64,000 bases of DNA from contig JADJYW010000001.1 of the NCBI GenBank assembly GCA_016719605.1, positions 248,001 to 312,000 on the forward strand, given 5' to 3'. The notes under the pieces were generated by a model. It saw nothing but the letters and a program-made list of their open reading frames with translations, was not told the origin of the DNA and ran no database searches. Positions 1 through 11,261 of the stretch are shown here, in pieces (position 1 is the stretch's first letter; every line of letters begins with the position of its first letter). The position numbers were made by a program, and so were the translations under genes. Source of the stretch: Lewinellaceae bacterium. GTDB taxonomy: Bacteria > Bacteroidota > Bacteroidia > Chitinophagales > Saprospiraceae.

Positions 1-357
1 TTCCAGAAAAACGTCCAGCACAGGGGTTTCGATAGCAGAGATGGTGACGACGTGCTCAATTGTCAGGATGATACCGATGGGGACGGTGATGAACACGGCC
101 TCGTTGTCGGTTTCAGCAGTTTCGTTGAGGATGGGCGTGTTGATGAGGATAAAACGCACGTCTTCGTCGCGCTCGTAGCGGGCGCGTTCATCGAGGTCCA
201 GCGAGTCTGTCAGGAAAACAGGATCAAATTCGAGCCGGCGGGCAAACTCCTCCAGTTCGTCGGGAGCAAAGGGAGGGGCAAGATTGACCCAACAGCCCGG
301 CTCCAGCTCGGGTAATTCCACGAGCCGTCGTTTTTCGCGTGCGTAATACCGGATCAC
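1..357 (-). CDS. corA: CorA-family magnesium/cobalt channel, N-terminal part (runs off the left edge)
   Basis: The minus-strand frame is open from a GTG at 357 to the edge of the window (119 codons). It reads MVIRYYAREKRRLVELPE, then a PGCWVNL motif, a stretch ending in DPVFLTDSLDLDERAR, then DVRFILINTPI and TVPIGIILTIEHVVTIS. This is the characteristic start of the CorA cytoplasmic domain, which precedes the long helix and the two C-terminal membrane helices carrying the GMN motif (not in the window). The family forms pentameric inner-membrane channels for Mg2+ and Co2+ uptake. No ATG exists in this frame nearby. The GTG is chosen because the family pattern begins there and a promoter-like sequence lies about 40 bases upstream of it. 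The family call is firm; ion preference is inferred. Confidence 0.85.
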   Translation of the reverse strand, partial: MIRYYAREKRRLVELPELEPGCWVNLAPPFAPDELEEFARRLEFDPVFLTDSLDLDERARYERDEDVRFILINTPILNETAETDNEAVFITVPIGIILTIEHVVTISAIETPVLDVFLE

Positions 358-403
358 CGTCCATGGAGCGTTGAGTTGATAAAAAAAGGCTGTCGGGGCG
401 CTG

Positions 404-434
404 CAAACTTACGCCGTGTCCGGCTGGCAAACAA
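404..434 (-). promoter_or_regulatory. Putative promoter for corA
   Basis: On the minus strand there is a perfect Bacteroidota -7 element TAAGTTTG (404-411), preceded after 20 bases by TTG (432-434) at the -33 position. Transcription would start near 397, leaving a leader of about 40 bases before the GTG start. This is a consensus match only. Confidence 0.4.
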
Positions 435-912
435 CCTGTATTTTTGAATCTGCGTAAAAACACCGCGCCGGCCTGAAATTTTATTTTGCCATGAGGGTCG
501 GTAAAGTCCGTATTCCAGAACAAAAAACAAGCCTCGTAGCAAGGCGCCACTTTGAATTACACCATTCCCTCTAACGGCACGATACTTTTTTGTTAAAGCC
601 CAACCGGTGCTTTGAAAAAAATTCCTAACCTTGCAGGCCAAAGGCGGCACTACCGCCTGGTTTTAATCCGCCGTACTATCCGAAATCCTGCCATGAACGC
701 TTGACTTAAGCGCCGCATCTTCCCAAAATGGCTTCCCGTTCCGGTTTAACCTTGGGCTTCCTGCCCGAATCCGGGCGTGTTTTTGGGCTGCGATCGGTGC
801 AGCGTCTGCTGCCAATGCGGTATCTTGGAAAAATGACCTGCACAAGACCGGTACGCTCCGTTGATATTTACTTGAACAAACACTTGGGCTTACACACTAA
901 CACAAAATCTTT
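435..912. other. Intergenic region without a recognisable gene
   Basis: The short open frames on both strands here show no family resemblance and no consistent coding pattern. A 5-bp GC hairpin near 762-777 followed by a short T run is too weak to call a terminator. The stretch separates divergent corA from the adhesin gene at 913, so it should hold the adhesin promoter, but no convincing TAnnTTTG element was found. Confidence 0.4.
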
Positions 913-3900
913 ATGAGCCTTTCTACTTCCCGCCTGTACATCCCCATACTTTTTATCCTCGCAGTGGCAGCTCCGCTTTCGGGCCAAAACACCGGCTCCG
1001 ATGCCTCGGAACCGGTCGTATTGAACGGCCACGAGCAACGGCACGTCATCACGGCCTCCGCTCCCCGGCAGACGGTCCTGATCAATCAGTTGATTGCCGG
1101 TGAAACGTACGCCCTGATCGTACCGGCAGACCCCGCCTTAGGTACTTGTCAGCCGGTACCACAACCCTCCGATAGCCAAATTCCTGCGCAATACGACGAC
1201 GTTGCGCGCAAACTGGTTTTCACAGCCACTCAGGCTACGATGGAATTTGTGCTCGTGTACGACTGCACCTGGGATGCCGGCAATCCGCCCAGACATTATG
1301 TCTCCATTACCTGCGAGACCTGCGTTAAAAAAAATCTGAAAGACTATGTAGAGTCCGTCTCGGCGGTACTTGAAGTGCAAGGTGGGGCTTCGGCAGAAGA
1401 CCTTGTAAAAGATGTTTTGATCGGGGGTAACTGTTTTGACGTGGCCGGCGTGACCTTCCTCGGCAACGGTGGCCAAATCGGCACCTTCACCAATGGCCAA
1501 ACCAATATCGGCTTTAACACCGGAATCATTATGGCTACCGGCGACATCAGCGTGGCCCCCGGGCCAAACGATCAGGATGGCGCCAGTAACGGCTACGGCG
1601 CTTCCACACCCGACTCCGACCTCGCCCTGCTGACGGGGGGAGCGCTCTTTGACCGCTGCGGTGTTGAGTTCGACTTTACGCCCACTCAGGCTCTTCTGTC
1701 GTTCAACTTTGTCTTTGCCTCCGAGGAGTATTGCGAGTATGTAAACTCCCAGTTCAACGACGTGTTCGGGTTTTTTATCTCCGGTCCCGGCATTCCGGGC
1801 GGCCAGGAAAACATAGCCATCATTCCCGGTACCACCATACCTGTCGCCATCAACAACGTTAATCACCTGTCGTATTCCGGCTTTTATGTCAATAACCAGC
1901 CGGCATCCAGCAACAACCTCTGCGGCCAGCAACCGGCCACTGGCCCGGCTACAAACGAGGTGCAGTACGATGGTTTTACGCGCAAATTCACAGCCATTGC
2001 CAATGTAATACCGTGTGAGACTTACCGCATCAAACTCAAAATTGCCGACGTAGGCGACGGTGTGTGGGACTCCGCCGTATTCCTGAATGCCGGTTCGTTT
2101 GCTGCCGGCGGCAATGCCTCCGTCGAATGGGAGGTAAACGGAAGTACCGATATCGAACAAGTTTATGAAGGTTGTGGCACCGTAAAACTCATTTTCAAAC
2201 GCCTCGGAAACAACTTCGCCACCCCACTGGCAGTACAGTACACCATAGGCGGCACCGCTACCAGCGGGGTAGACTATACCGGGTTGCCTCCGGTCGTGGT
2301 CATTCCCTCAGGCCAATCGGAAGTAGCACTGACCATCAACATCACCAATGACCTCATTCTGGAAGGCCAGGAAACGATCATCATTCGCCTGAACAACCCG
2401 TGCTCCTGCCTGAATCCGGAAGAAACGCTGATCATACTCGATCTGCCGGTACTGGAAATTGTGCCCGACACCGTAATCATCTGTGGTGCGGGTACCGGTA
2501 CCGTCAGCGTAACAGCAACGAACGGTGTAGCGCCCTACACCTACCAGTGGCAAAACGGCTCTCAGGAGTCAAGCACATCGCTGTTTGTCGGCACCTCCAC
2601 CAATGTCCGCGTTACCGTTACGGACGCTTGTGGCAAAACTAAAGTGGCTACCGCCCGCATCATAGTCCGCCCGCTTCCGGTCGCACAATTAGTTCCTCCG
2701 GCGCCGCAAATATGTGAACTGGGAGAAGATGCGCTGATCAAGGTAAACTTTATCGGAACCGGCCCCTTCACGCTGGAATACAAGATCAATGGCGATATAC
2801 AACCGCCGATATGATATCACCGACAACCCGTTTTTCCTTACGGTGAATCAACCGGGGTTATACCAGGTACAAAGCGTGATAGATTCTGCGGGGTGCCAGG
2901 GCGTCGGGCAAGGGGCGCTCACCGTCATCGTTTCAACCCTGAATATCACCGGGGTCGCCACCAATGTCCAATGCGCCAGCGCCAACAATGGCTCCATTAA
3001 TACGACAGTAACCGGCGGTCAGGGGCCGTACACCTACAACTGGGTGGGGCCGGTAAACATCCCCAGTCTGCCGGACCCATTGAACTTGCCGGCCGGCATC
3101 TACAACGTTACCGTGACCGATTTTTTCGGCTGTACCCGTATCGAAACGTTTACCATCATTGCCCCCAATGCCCTCACACCTACTGTCGCCAATGTGGTCG
3201 GCGTCAACTGTGCGACCCCCAACAACGGCAGTATTGATCTGAACGTGACCGGCGGTTTTCCGACCTACACTTATGTGTGGAACAACGGCAGCAATGTGCA
3301 AGACCCCTCCGGTCTTGTTGCCGGCACCTATACCGTCACGGTGACGGACCAATCGGGTTGCACCCGAACAAATACCGCAACGGTACCGGGCGACTTCACG
3401 CCGCCAATTGCGGCCGCAGCGCCGGCGGCCGACCTGACCTGTGTGGTTACGGCCGTCACGCTCGACGGCAGTGCATCCTCTGTCGGGCCTAATTTCACCT
3501 ACTTGTGGACGGCCGCTACGGGCAATATCGTAAGCGGCGCCAATACCCTGAACCCGGTCGTCAATCAACCCGGCAGCTACACGCTCGTGGTGCGCAATAC
3601 AACCAATGGTTGCACGGCATCCACAACAGTTCAGGTAGCTGCCAATACAACGCTGCCCACCGCCGTGGCCGGCCCGCCGCAAACAATTACTTGCGCTGTG
3701 ACCAATGCCACACTCGACGGCACGGGGTCTTCCGCCGGTACCAATTTTACTTATCAATGGACACCCGGAGCGGGCGGCAATATCCTGAGCGGCGCCAACA
3801 CCCTGACCCCCGTTGTTTCGACGCCCGCCACTTACACGTTGCTGGTTTCCGATACCCAAAATGGCTGTACCCAAACAAGCAGCGTGGTTGTTGGACTGAA

Positions 3901-6900
3901 TAATACGGCTCCTACGGCGATAATTGCACCTCCGGGCACCCTCACCTGTACCATTTCACAGGTTACCCTCAACGGCAGTGCAACACCCGCCGGCGGCAGC
4001 TACTCGTACCAGTGGACAACCATCAACGGCGATGTGCAGTCCGGCCAGGCCAGCCAGAACGCTGTGGTGACGGAAGAAGGCGATTACACGCTGATCGTGA
4101 CCAACACCCAAAACGGCTGTACAGGCACCGCATCCGTTTTTGTGGATCTGGATTTCACGGACCCGGCCGCCGTCATCGTCGTAAACGACCAGATCACTTG
4201 CCAAAACCCGACTGTTGTACTCGACGGTACCGGCTCATCCTTTGGCTCAAATTATAATTTTTTCTGGACAACAACGGCTGGTGGGAACATCGTGAGCGGC
4301 CAAAATACGCTCACCCCCACGGTGAATGCGCCCGGCTCCTACTCGATTATTGTCACCAACCTGACCAACAACTGTACCGCCTCGGCATCGGTGCAAGTAA
4401 CCCAAAATACAACGCCGCCGATTGTTAATCCTGGCGTACCTGGTACACTCACCTGCAATTTGCCGGAGATCGAACTGGGCGACCCCAATACCATCGTCCT
4501 GCCGTTCATTACCTACCAATGGACGACCACACCGGGGGGCAACATCCTTGCCGGCGCCACCACGCCCAGTATCACGCTCAACCAGCCGGGCACTTACTCC
4601 TTGTTGGTGACCAATATCCAAACCGGCTGCACCGCTACCGGCTCCACGCTCATTTCGCAAAACATCACGCCGCCGAATGTCCTCATCGGCACACCCGGCC
4701 AGATTAACTGCGTCACGCCGACCCTGCAACTGAGTGGCGCCGGCTCCAGTGTGGGCGCCAACTTCAGCTACCAGTGGTCCACCACAAACGGCAACATCGC
4801 TGCCGGCGCTACAACGCTCACGCCCACCGTCACCACTGCCGGCACCTACACGTTGGTCATTACCAACCAAAACAACGGCTGCACCAACAGCAACTCGGCT
4901 ACCGTCACTTCCAGCCTGACGCCCCCAACCGTGGCCGTGGCTCCGCCAACGCTCATCAACTGCTACCAGCCCCAGCAAACACTCAACGGAGCAGGTACCA
5001 GTACCGGCAGCAATTTCCAGTACCAGTGGGGTACCCAAAACGGGCAAATCCTGTCTGGCGCCAACACCCTGCAACCGGTCGTCAGCCAACCCGGAACGTA
5101 CACCCTGCTGGTGACCAATACCAGCAATAGCTGCACGTCCAGCACATCCGTGACCGTCGCCGCCGATGTCGTTGCTCCGGTGTCTAATGCCGGCCAGACC
5201 CAGACGCTGAACTGCACCAGCCCCACGCTGAGCCTCGACGGCGGTGCATCCAGCCAGGGCGCCAATTTCACCTACCAGTGGACGGTCATCGGCGGCGGTA
5301 ACTTGCTGCCACCCACAGATATCCTGAATCCGCAGGTCAATGAACCCGGCACCTACCAGCTGCTCGTGACCAATACCCAAAATGGCTGTACCAGTGCATC
5401 TTCTGTACAAATTCAGGAAGACGCAACCAGCCCGGTGGTATTAATCGCAACCCCCGGGATACTCAACTGCACCAACAGCCAGATCGGTCTCAACGGCTCC
5501 GGCTCCAGTACCGGAGCGAATTTTGCCTACAGCTGGAGTGGCCCCGGCATCGTGTCCGGTGGCAACAGCCTGAATCCGTTGGTCAACCAGCCCGGTCCAT
5601 ACACGCTGCAAATTACCAATACCGACAACGGCTGCACCACAGTCAACGCCGCAACGGTCATCCAGGACATTCTGCCGCCTGCTGCCGAAGCAGGCCCCGA
5701 TAATATCCTGAACTGCTACCAACCGCAGCTACAGATCGGCGGCAACAGCTCCTCCGGCCCGAACATTACCTATTCCTGGACGGGTCTCGGCATTGTTTCC
5801 GGCGGCAGCACAGCACAACCGGTCGTGGACCAACCCGGCCCGTACGTTCTGGTGGTGACCAACACGACCAACGGCTGCACCGCCACCGATAACGTAACGC
5901 TCGCCATTGATCAGGCGCCCCCCCAGGCTGCTGCCGGCCCGGGTTTCCAGCTCACCTGCACCGAAACCAGTTACACGCTCAACCCGACTGCCAGCCAGGG
6001 GGCGGAGTACACCTACAACTGGTCCACCAATACCGGCAACTTCCTGTCGCCTACCAATATCCTGACGCCTGTCATCAACGGCGCCGGATTTTACTTCCTG
6101 ACCGTCACCAACACAACGAATGGCTGTACGGCTACCGATGTGCTGCAAATCACCCAGTCCGCCGACTTCCCGACGGCCATAGCAGGCGTGCCCAACCAGC
6201 TAACCTGTGCCGTGACCACCGTCACCCTGAACGGTGCGGGAACCAGTACCGGCCCGGTATTCGCATACGAATGGAGTCCCGTTTCCGGCGGTAATATCGT
6301 CAGCGGCGGCACAACGCTCATGCCCGTCGTAGACCAGCCCGGCATTTATCAACTGGCCGTCACCAATACCGCCAACAACTGCATTTCGTACTCCAGCGTA
6401 GTCGTTAGCCAAAACATTCAGGTGCCTGCCATTGATGCCGGAAACCCGCAAACGCTCACCTGCACCCTGTCTTTCCTCGGCCTGCAAGGCCAGGTTAACA
6501 GCAACGGCAATTTTACATACGCGTGGGATTCGCCTAACGGCGGCATTATCCTCAGCGGCGCCAACACGCTCACGCCGTCGGTAGGCTCGGTAGGAATCTA
6601 CAACCTGACGGTGACCAATACGCTCAACGGGTGTACTTCCTCGGATACCGTAGAAATTTTGGAAGACCAAAATGCGCCGATCATTGTTCTGGATAATCCA
6701 GCCACATTGACTTGTATCGTCAAGGAAACAGCGATTAACGCCACCGGGTCTTCCACTGGAAATGTGCAGTATAACTGGAGCAGTGCCAACGGGAATTTCA
6801 CCAACCTGAGCGATCCGCTGCAGCCCATAGTGAACCAGCCCGGCACGTATACCCTGCTGATCACGAACCAGGACAACGGCTGCACCGTCACCGCCGATGT

Positions 6901-8485
6901 GGTGGTCAGTCAGGATATCGTTGTACCCGTAGCCAGTGCCGGCGCTACCCAAACACTGACCTGCGCCGTCACCACACTGCAACTCAACGGAACCGGTTCC
7001 AGCCAGGTCGGCGGGCCGTACTACTACGAGTGGACGACCCCGAACGGTGTCATCCTCGCCGGCAACAACTCGCTCACACCCACTATTGCTGCCCCAGGGG
7101 GATACGCGCTTTTGGTACAAAACACCACCAATGGCTGCTCAAACACGGCACAGGTACAGGTACTGGAAAATGTGCAAACACCCACGGCGGCTATTGCTAC
7201 TGCGCCACTGCTCACTTGCGCCGTGCAGCAGGTGCTGCTGAACGGATCCGCCTCATCCCCCGGCCCTAATTTTGCATACTCCTGGAGCACTGCCGACGGC
7301 AACCTCGTCGGCAATACAACCGCCAACACCGCCCAGGCAAATGCCCCTGGCGCCTACATGCTGACGGTGCTGAACAATGTCAACGGCTGCTCGAATACCG
7401 CCAATGTGCAGGTGTCGTCGAACACCGTGCCGCCCAATGCCGAGGCTGGGCCACCGTTCACGCTCACCTGCTCCATTGAGGACGTGACCCTCCAGGCATT
7501 CGCCTCCACGGGTTCGCAGTTCTCCTATGCCTGGAGTACCCAGGGCGGAAACATCCTGTCGGGCGCCAATACCCTGACACCGACGGTGGATCGGGAAGGC
7601 ACATACATCCTGACCGTCACGAACGCCAACACCGGCTGTACCAAAACAGACGATGTTCTGGTGTATCTGGAAACCAACATTCCGACCGACTTTGCTTTCG
7701 ACCTGACGCGACCCTCCTGCACGGACAACGACGGCGCCATCACCTTCCAGCAAGTGACCGGCGGCTACGGCCCGTACCTGTATTCGATCAACAATGGCCA
7801 ATCCTTCTCGCAACAAATCAACTTTGGCAGCATTACTCCGGGTACTTACGACCTGTGGATTCAGGATGCCAACGGTTGCGAATTTTACAAGAAACTGATT
7901 GTGCCGCAAGCGCCCGATCCCGGTATCAGCATTGCGCCCGAGTTTGATATCCAGTTTGGCGACTCCATGCAACTCAACGCGGTGCTGCCGGCCGGCTACC
8001 CGCTTGCACTCGTAGATTCCATTATCTGGACGCCACTGGACGGCCTGACCTTCCTCGGTACCGATGTGTTCAGCATGCTGAAGCCCATCGCCAAGCCGTT
8101 CAAGCCCACCGAGTACACCGTCACGGTAGTCAGCAAAGACGGCTGCCGGGCCAGCGACCGCGTGCTGATCCGGGTGGACAATGAACCGCACATTTATATC
8201 CCGAACGCGTTCTCTCCGTGGGATGAAAATGGCGAGAACGACATCGTGCTCATCTTTGCCAAGGGCAGCCAGATCGTGCAGGTGCACTCGTTCCAGATTT
8301 TTGACCGCTGGGGCACGATGGTTTTCCAGGCCCGGAATTTCCAGCCCAACGACCCGAAATTTGGCTGGGACGGCTACTTCCACAGCAAACTGATGGACCC
8401 GGCTGTATTTGTCTATTACGCAGAAATCGAATTGATAGACGGCCGCCGGCTGCTCTATAAAGGCGATATTACTTTGGTGCGGTAA
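913..8485 (+). CDS. Giant T9SS-secreted adhesin: choice-of-anchor L, Calx-beta, SprB and 17 Ig/PKD-like repeats, type B sorting domain; one frameshift near 2809-2815
   Basis: The locus encodes about 2,520 residues. It begins with a signal peptide (ILFILAVAAPLSG), followed by a choice-of-anchor L domain at about residues 165-400 (contains FVFASEEYCEYV) and a Calx-beta-like domain to about 510. Two SprB-type repeats (about 2940-3390) precede 17 tandem Cys-containing repeats of about 84 residues, then another SprB-like unit and a C-terminal gliding-motility-associated domain (IPNAFSPWDENGEND, FQIFDRWGTMVF, YKGDITLVR), which is the T9SS type B sorting signal. Such proteins are exported by T9SS and usually attached to the cell surface, acting in adhesion or gliding. 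The first frame stops at 2812-2814; the second frame continues the same domain from about 2812. Removing one base (or adding two) restores the frame. The gene is followed directly by a strong terminator. No specific ligand can be inferred. Confidence 0.85.
3400..7670 (+). repeat. 17 tandem Ig/PKD-like repeats of about 251 bp
   Basis: Each unit has the pattern: LTC or LNC, a strand with LxG, GSSxGxxFxYxW, NIxSGANTLTPVV, PGTYTLxVTNTxNGCT, then a V-rich strand. The units have diverged at DNA level but keep two Cys per unit, probably forming an intradomain disulfide. The same unit occurs eight times in the adhesin at 51367-56112. Confidence 0.85.
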
Positions 8486-8521
8486 ATCCCCGCGCCATTG
8501 GAAACAATCTTCCTGTCTGAT

Positions 8522-8555
8522 GCGCCACGCCGGTTTTCCGGGGTGGCGCTTTTTT
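8522..8555 (+). terminator. Rho-independent terminator after the adhesin gene
   Basis: A 12-base arm (GCGCCACGCCGG), a TTTT loop and the complementary arm with one mismatch are followed by six T. It lies 37 bases after the adhesin stop codon. Confidence 0.85.
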
Positions 8556-8588
8556 AGGTCAACAGGAAAAGGTAGTGCCGGCGCCCAT

Positions 8589-8823
8589 ACTGCTGGACAT
8601 TTCTGTTTTCCTGGTATCCAGAGGCTGTCTCGTAAGTCCGCACCGTATTGCGCCGTTGACAGGCGAATTCATTTTTGGACAGGATAAAAAGGATTTACAG
8701 GATTTTCGGCGACGGAGTCGCCTCATTTATCCTGTAAATCTTGTAAATCCTGTCTGAAAAAAATCAATTCCCGTCAAAGCCATGCTTTTGAGACAGCCTC
8801 TCGTTACAAAAATGTCCAGCAGT
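8589..8823. repeat. MITE-like nested inverted-repeat element
   Basis: Outer arms ACTGCTGGACATTT (8589-8602) and its exact complement (8810-8823) enclose inner arms AGAGGCTGTCTC (8620-8631) and GAGACAGCCTCT (8790-8801). The core (about 8678-8760) is a further palindrome of the TTTACAGGATT family, also found at 44.6 and 45.2 kb. The inner tip followed by AAAAG (right side) resembles IS1182-type insertion sequence ends (from memory). No transposase is present. The remaining bases between the adhesin terminator and aroB hold nothing else recognisable. Confidence 0.65.
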
Positions 8824-8840
8824 GTGGCCGGCGCCTCCAT

Positions 8841-9904
8841 CTACCCCAACTGATTGCAGGCGTGCAGTCTCCGTTCCGCCTCCTGGCGGGAAATTTCCAG
8901 CAGTTGCATCGAAAATGGTTTCACATCTGGCACAGCTATGCGCACCGCGCCGGCAGCGTTTTTTTTGTCCTGCAACATCAGCGCCCACAAGTCGGGAAAC
9001 GCCGACTCGGGGATGTGCCGGTGCGGAAAAAAACGAAATACCTCCTGCCCGGCTTCCGGGGCAGGGCTTTCACATGCCATCCCGATCGCTACGGCTTCCC
9101 CGTGCGTGAGCGGATTATCTGTTTCCAGAAAAAAACTTTCCACGGCATGCCCGATCGTGTGCCCGAAATTGAGCAAAGCCCGGATGCCGTGTTCGTGCGG
9201 GTCGTCGGTCACGATGCGTACTTTGACGGCAATGGAGGCGCGGAGGATGTCGAGCCATTCGGCGGGCGGGATGCCGCTCGGGGTGAGGCTGTCGGGCGGG
9301 AGCGCCTGGATTTTTGCCAAAGCGCGGGGTCGCCGATTCGGGCGTGTTTGATGACCTCGGCGAAGCCGCTGCGCAGTTCGCGGGCGGGCAGGGTTTCTAA
9401 AAAATCCGGGTCAACAAAAACAGCCCGCGGATTTTTGAACACGCCGACGGCATTTTTGATGCCCTGAAAATCAATGCCGAGTTTGCCGCCGATAGCGGCA
9501 TCGGTCATAGCCAGCAACGTGGTCGGGATTTGGATAAAATCCACCCCCCGTTTGTAGGTAGCGGCGCAAAATCCGCCCATGTCGCCGATAACGCCGCCGC
9601 CAAAATTGATGACCAATGCCTTTCTGTCGAGGCGGGCATGGAGCATAGCAGACCAGATTTGTGCACAAGTTTCGAGGTTTTTGAGGCGTTCGGCGCCACC
9701 AACCCTGCCGGAAAGCGCCGGCATCTGGACGATATGTACGCCGGCATCCAGCGCCGGGAGCAGGGACGCGCAGCAGTTGTGCGCATTGGAGTCTGCGATG
9801 ATAAAAACCTGGGTGTAGCTGTTTTTGCGCAGCCATATCGGGAGGGTTTTGGCCACCGGGCCGAGAAAAACGGGACAATCGGGCAGGAGAAAGTCGGGTT
9901 CCAT
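8841..9904 (-). CDS. aroB: 3-dehydroquinate synthase; one-base frameshift at 9311-9315
   Basis: Catalyses conversion of DAHP to 3-dehydroquinate, the second step of the shikimate pathway, in the cytoplasm with NAD+ and a divalent metal. Upstream part: NFGGGVIGDMGGFCAATYKRG, IPTTLLAMTDAAIGGKLGID, KNAVG and GFAEVIKHARIGD. Downstream part in another frame: LNFGHTIGHAVE with metal-binding His, and HGEAVAIGM. The frames join at a run of five A (minus strand); one more A gives LWQKIQALPPDS without a break, and the total of 1,064 bases plus one is a multiple of three (354 residues, normal for the family). The ATG lies 6 bases after the kinase stop, so the two genes are probably co-transcribed. The break is most simply a homopolymer sequencing error. 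Confidence 0.9.
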
Positions 9905-9910
9905 GGTGTG

Positions 9911-11200
9911 TCAGGATTGTACCGGCATTCGGATTTCCACCGTAGTGCCTTTGCCCGGTTCGCTGTCGAGGAACAGTTTCCAGCGGTGTTCCTTGCAGAT
10001 TGTTTTGACATAAAACAGGCCGAGGCCGAAACCTTTGACATTGTGCACATTGCCTGTGGGCACGCGGTAGAACTTGCTGAAAATGTGTTTTTGGTGTTCT
10101 TTGGCAATGCCGATGCCCTGGTCTTGTACGCGGAGCACCAGGTTTTTGTCCTGTTTTTGTAATTGAATGGTGATATTCGGGGCGTCTCTGGAGTATTTCA
10201 CCCCGTTGTCCACGAGGTTGTGCAGGATATTGGTCAGGTGCAGTCGGTCGGCGCGAACCACGGCATCTGTGGTGCCCAAATCCAGGTGGAGGGTTCCGTT
10301 TTTTTCGCCTATTTTGAGTTCTAAGGAAGGGGATATACTTCGTAGGAGTTCAGCCAGGTCAATATCTTCCAGGTTGAGTTCCACGTTATCGCGCTCGATT
10401 TTGGCCAGTTGCAGTACTTTTTCCACCTGGGTATTCAGGCGCATGACCTGTTCTTTGATGATCCCGGAGTATCGGGTCAGGCGGGGGTCTGCTTTGATGG
10501 TTTCGTTTTGTAAAAAGACGTCGGTGGAGATATTGATCGTCGAGATCGGGGTTCTGAACTCGTGAGTCATGTTGTTGATGAAATCGCGCTGCAATTCCGA
10601 GAGTTGTTTTTGTTTCAGGATCACAAACATGGCGTAGATGAAAAATGCCACCGTGATGAGCATGAGGATAGTGAACACCACGACGATCCACATGTTGCTG
10701 AGCAAGTTGACGCTCTTGTCGGGGAAACGCACGCCGAAGTAGTAGATAAAATCGCTGTCGTAGTGGGCGGGCAAAGGGGTATTCAGTTGGTTATTTTCGA
10801 TCCCGAGCGGGGAGTTTTTTTTGTATTTCACCATACGTCCGCTCACCATCTGGTTGCTGGAACAGTCGAAAATACCATACTGGAAGTCTTCGCGCAGGCT
10901 TTGGTTTTCGAAGGCTTTTTGCAGGTAAAACTCCAGCGATGCCTCGTTGAACTGGTTGTTGATATTGACGACGTAGTAGTTGGAGTACACCTGTTCGATC
11001 AGATCGGCGTCTTGCAGTACAAACAGCCCCACCCGGGCCAGATCGCGGGCGGCTTCCAGCAGTGCCTGCCGTACTTTTCGGTCAAATTCCTGCTCTTGCA
11101 AGTTCCACGAGCGCAGCACCCAGTAGGTTTGTACACTGAGCAGGCTCAGGATGGAAATGGCCCCGAGGAGGATGACACGGCGGACGATTCGATTGGTCAT
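9911..11200 (-). CDS. Membrane sensor histidine kinase (RprX-like)
   Basis: The 429-residue protein has two membrane helices (about residues 7-27 and 167-192) around a periplasmic sensor region of about 140 residues with no recognised domain. A HisKA region follows, with the H-box FINNMTHEFRTPIST (phospho-accepting His near 213), then a HATPase domain with N-box HNLVDNGVKYS, G1 QDQGIGI and G2 GFGLGLFYVKT. The family autophosphorylates and passes the phosphate to a response regulator. No regulator adjoins it; the RprY-like regulator at 14942 is the nearest and matches the usual RprX/RprY partnership, so pairing is an inference. Downstream aroB starts 6 bases after the stop. Its signal is unknown. 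Confidence 0.9.
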   Translation of the reverse strand: MTNRIVRRVILLGAISILSLLSVQTYWVLRSWNLQEQEFDRKVRQALLEAARDLARVGLFVLQDADLIEQVYSNYYVVNINNQFNEASLEFYLQKAFENQSLREDFQYGIFDCSSNQMVSGRMVKYKKNSPLGIENNQLNTPLPAHYDSDFIYYFGVRFPDKSVNLLSNMWIVVVFTILMLITVAFFIYAMFVILKQKQLSELQRDFINNMTHEFRTPISTINISTDVFLQNETIKADPRLTRYSGIIKEQVMRLNTQVEKVLQLAKIERDNVELNLEDIDLAELLRSISPSLELKIGEKNGTLHLDLGTTDAVVRADRLHLTNILHNLVDNGVKYSRDAPNITIQLQKQDKNLVLRVQDQGIGIAKEHQKHIFSKFYRVPTGNVHNVKGFGLGLFYVKTICKEHRWKLFLDSEPGKGTTVEIRMPVQS

Positions 11201-11261
11201 GGTACAGGTAAGTATTGGATTGGAGGGGAAAGGAACAGGTTATTGATCAATTGGTTAGCAT

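Noticed and set aside
52..315. Plus-strand ORF of 87 residues at the left edge
   Set aside because: It lies antisense to the clear CorA N-terminal domain.
762..785. Terminator-like hairpin (GCCCGAATCCGGGC then TTTTT)
   Set aside because: The stem is only five base pairs and no gene ends nearby on that strand.
8575..8757. 60-residue ORF inside the 8.6-8.8 kb element
   Set aside because: It only reads through the palindromic repeat and has no family resemblance or start context.
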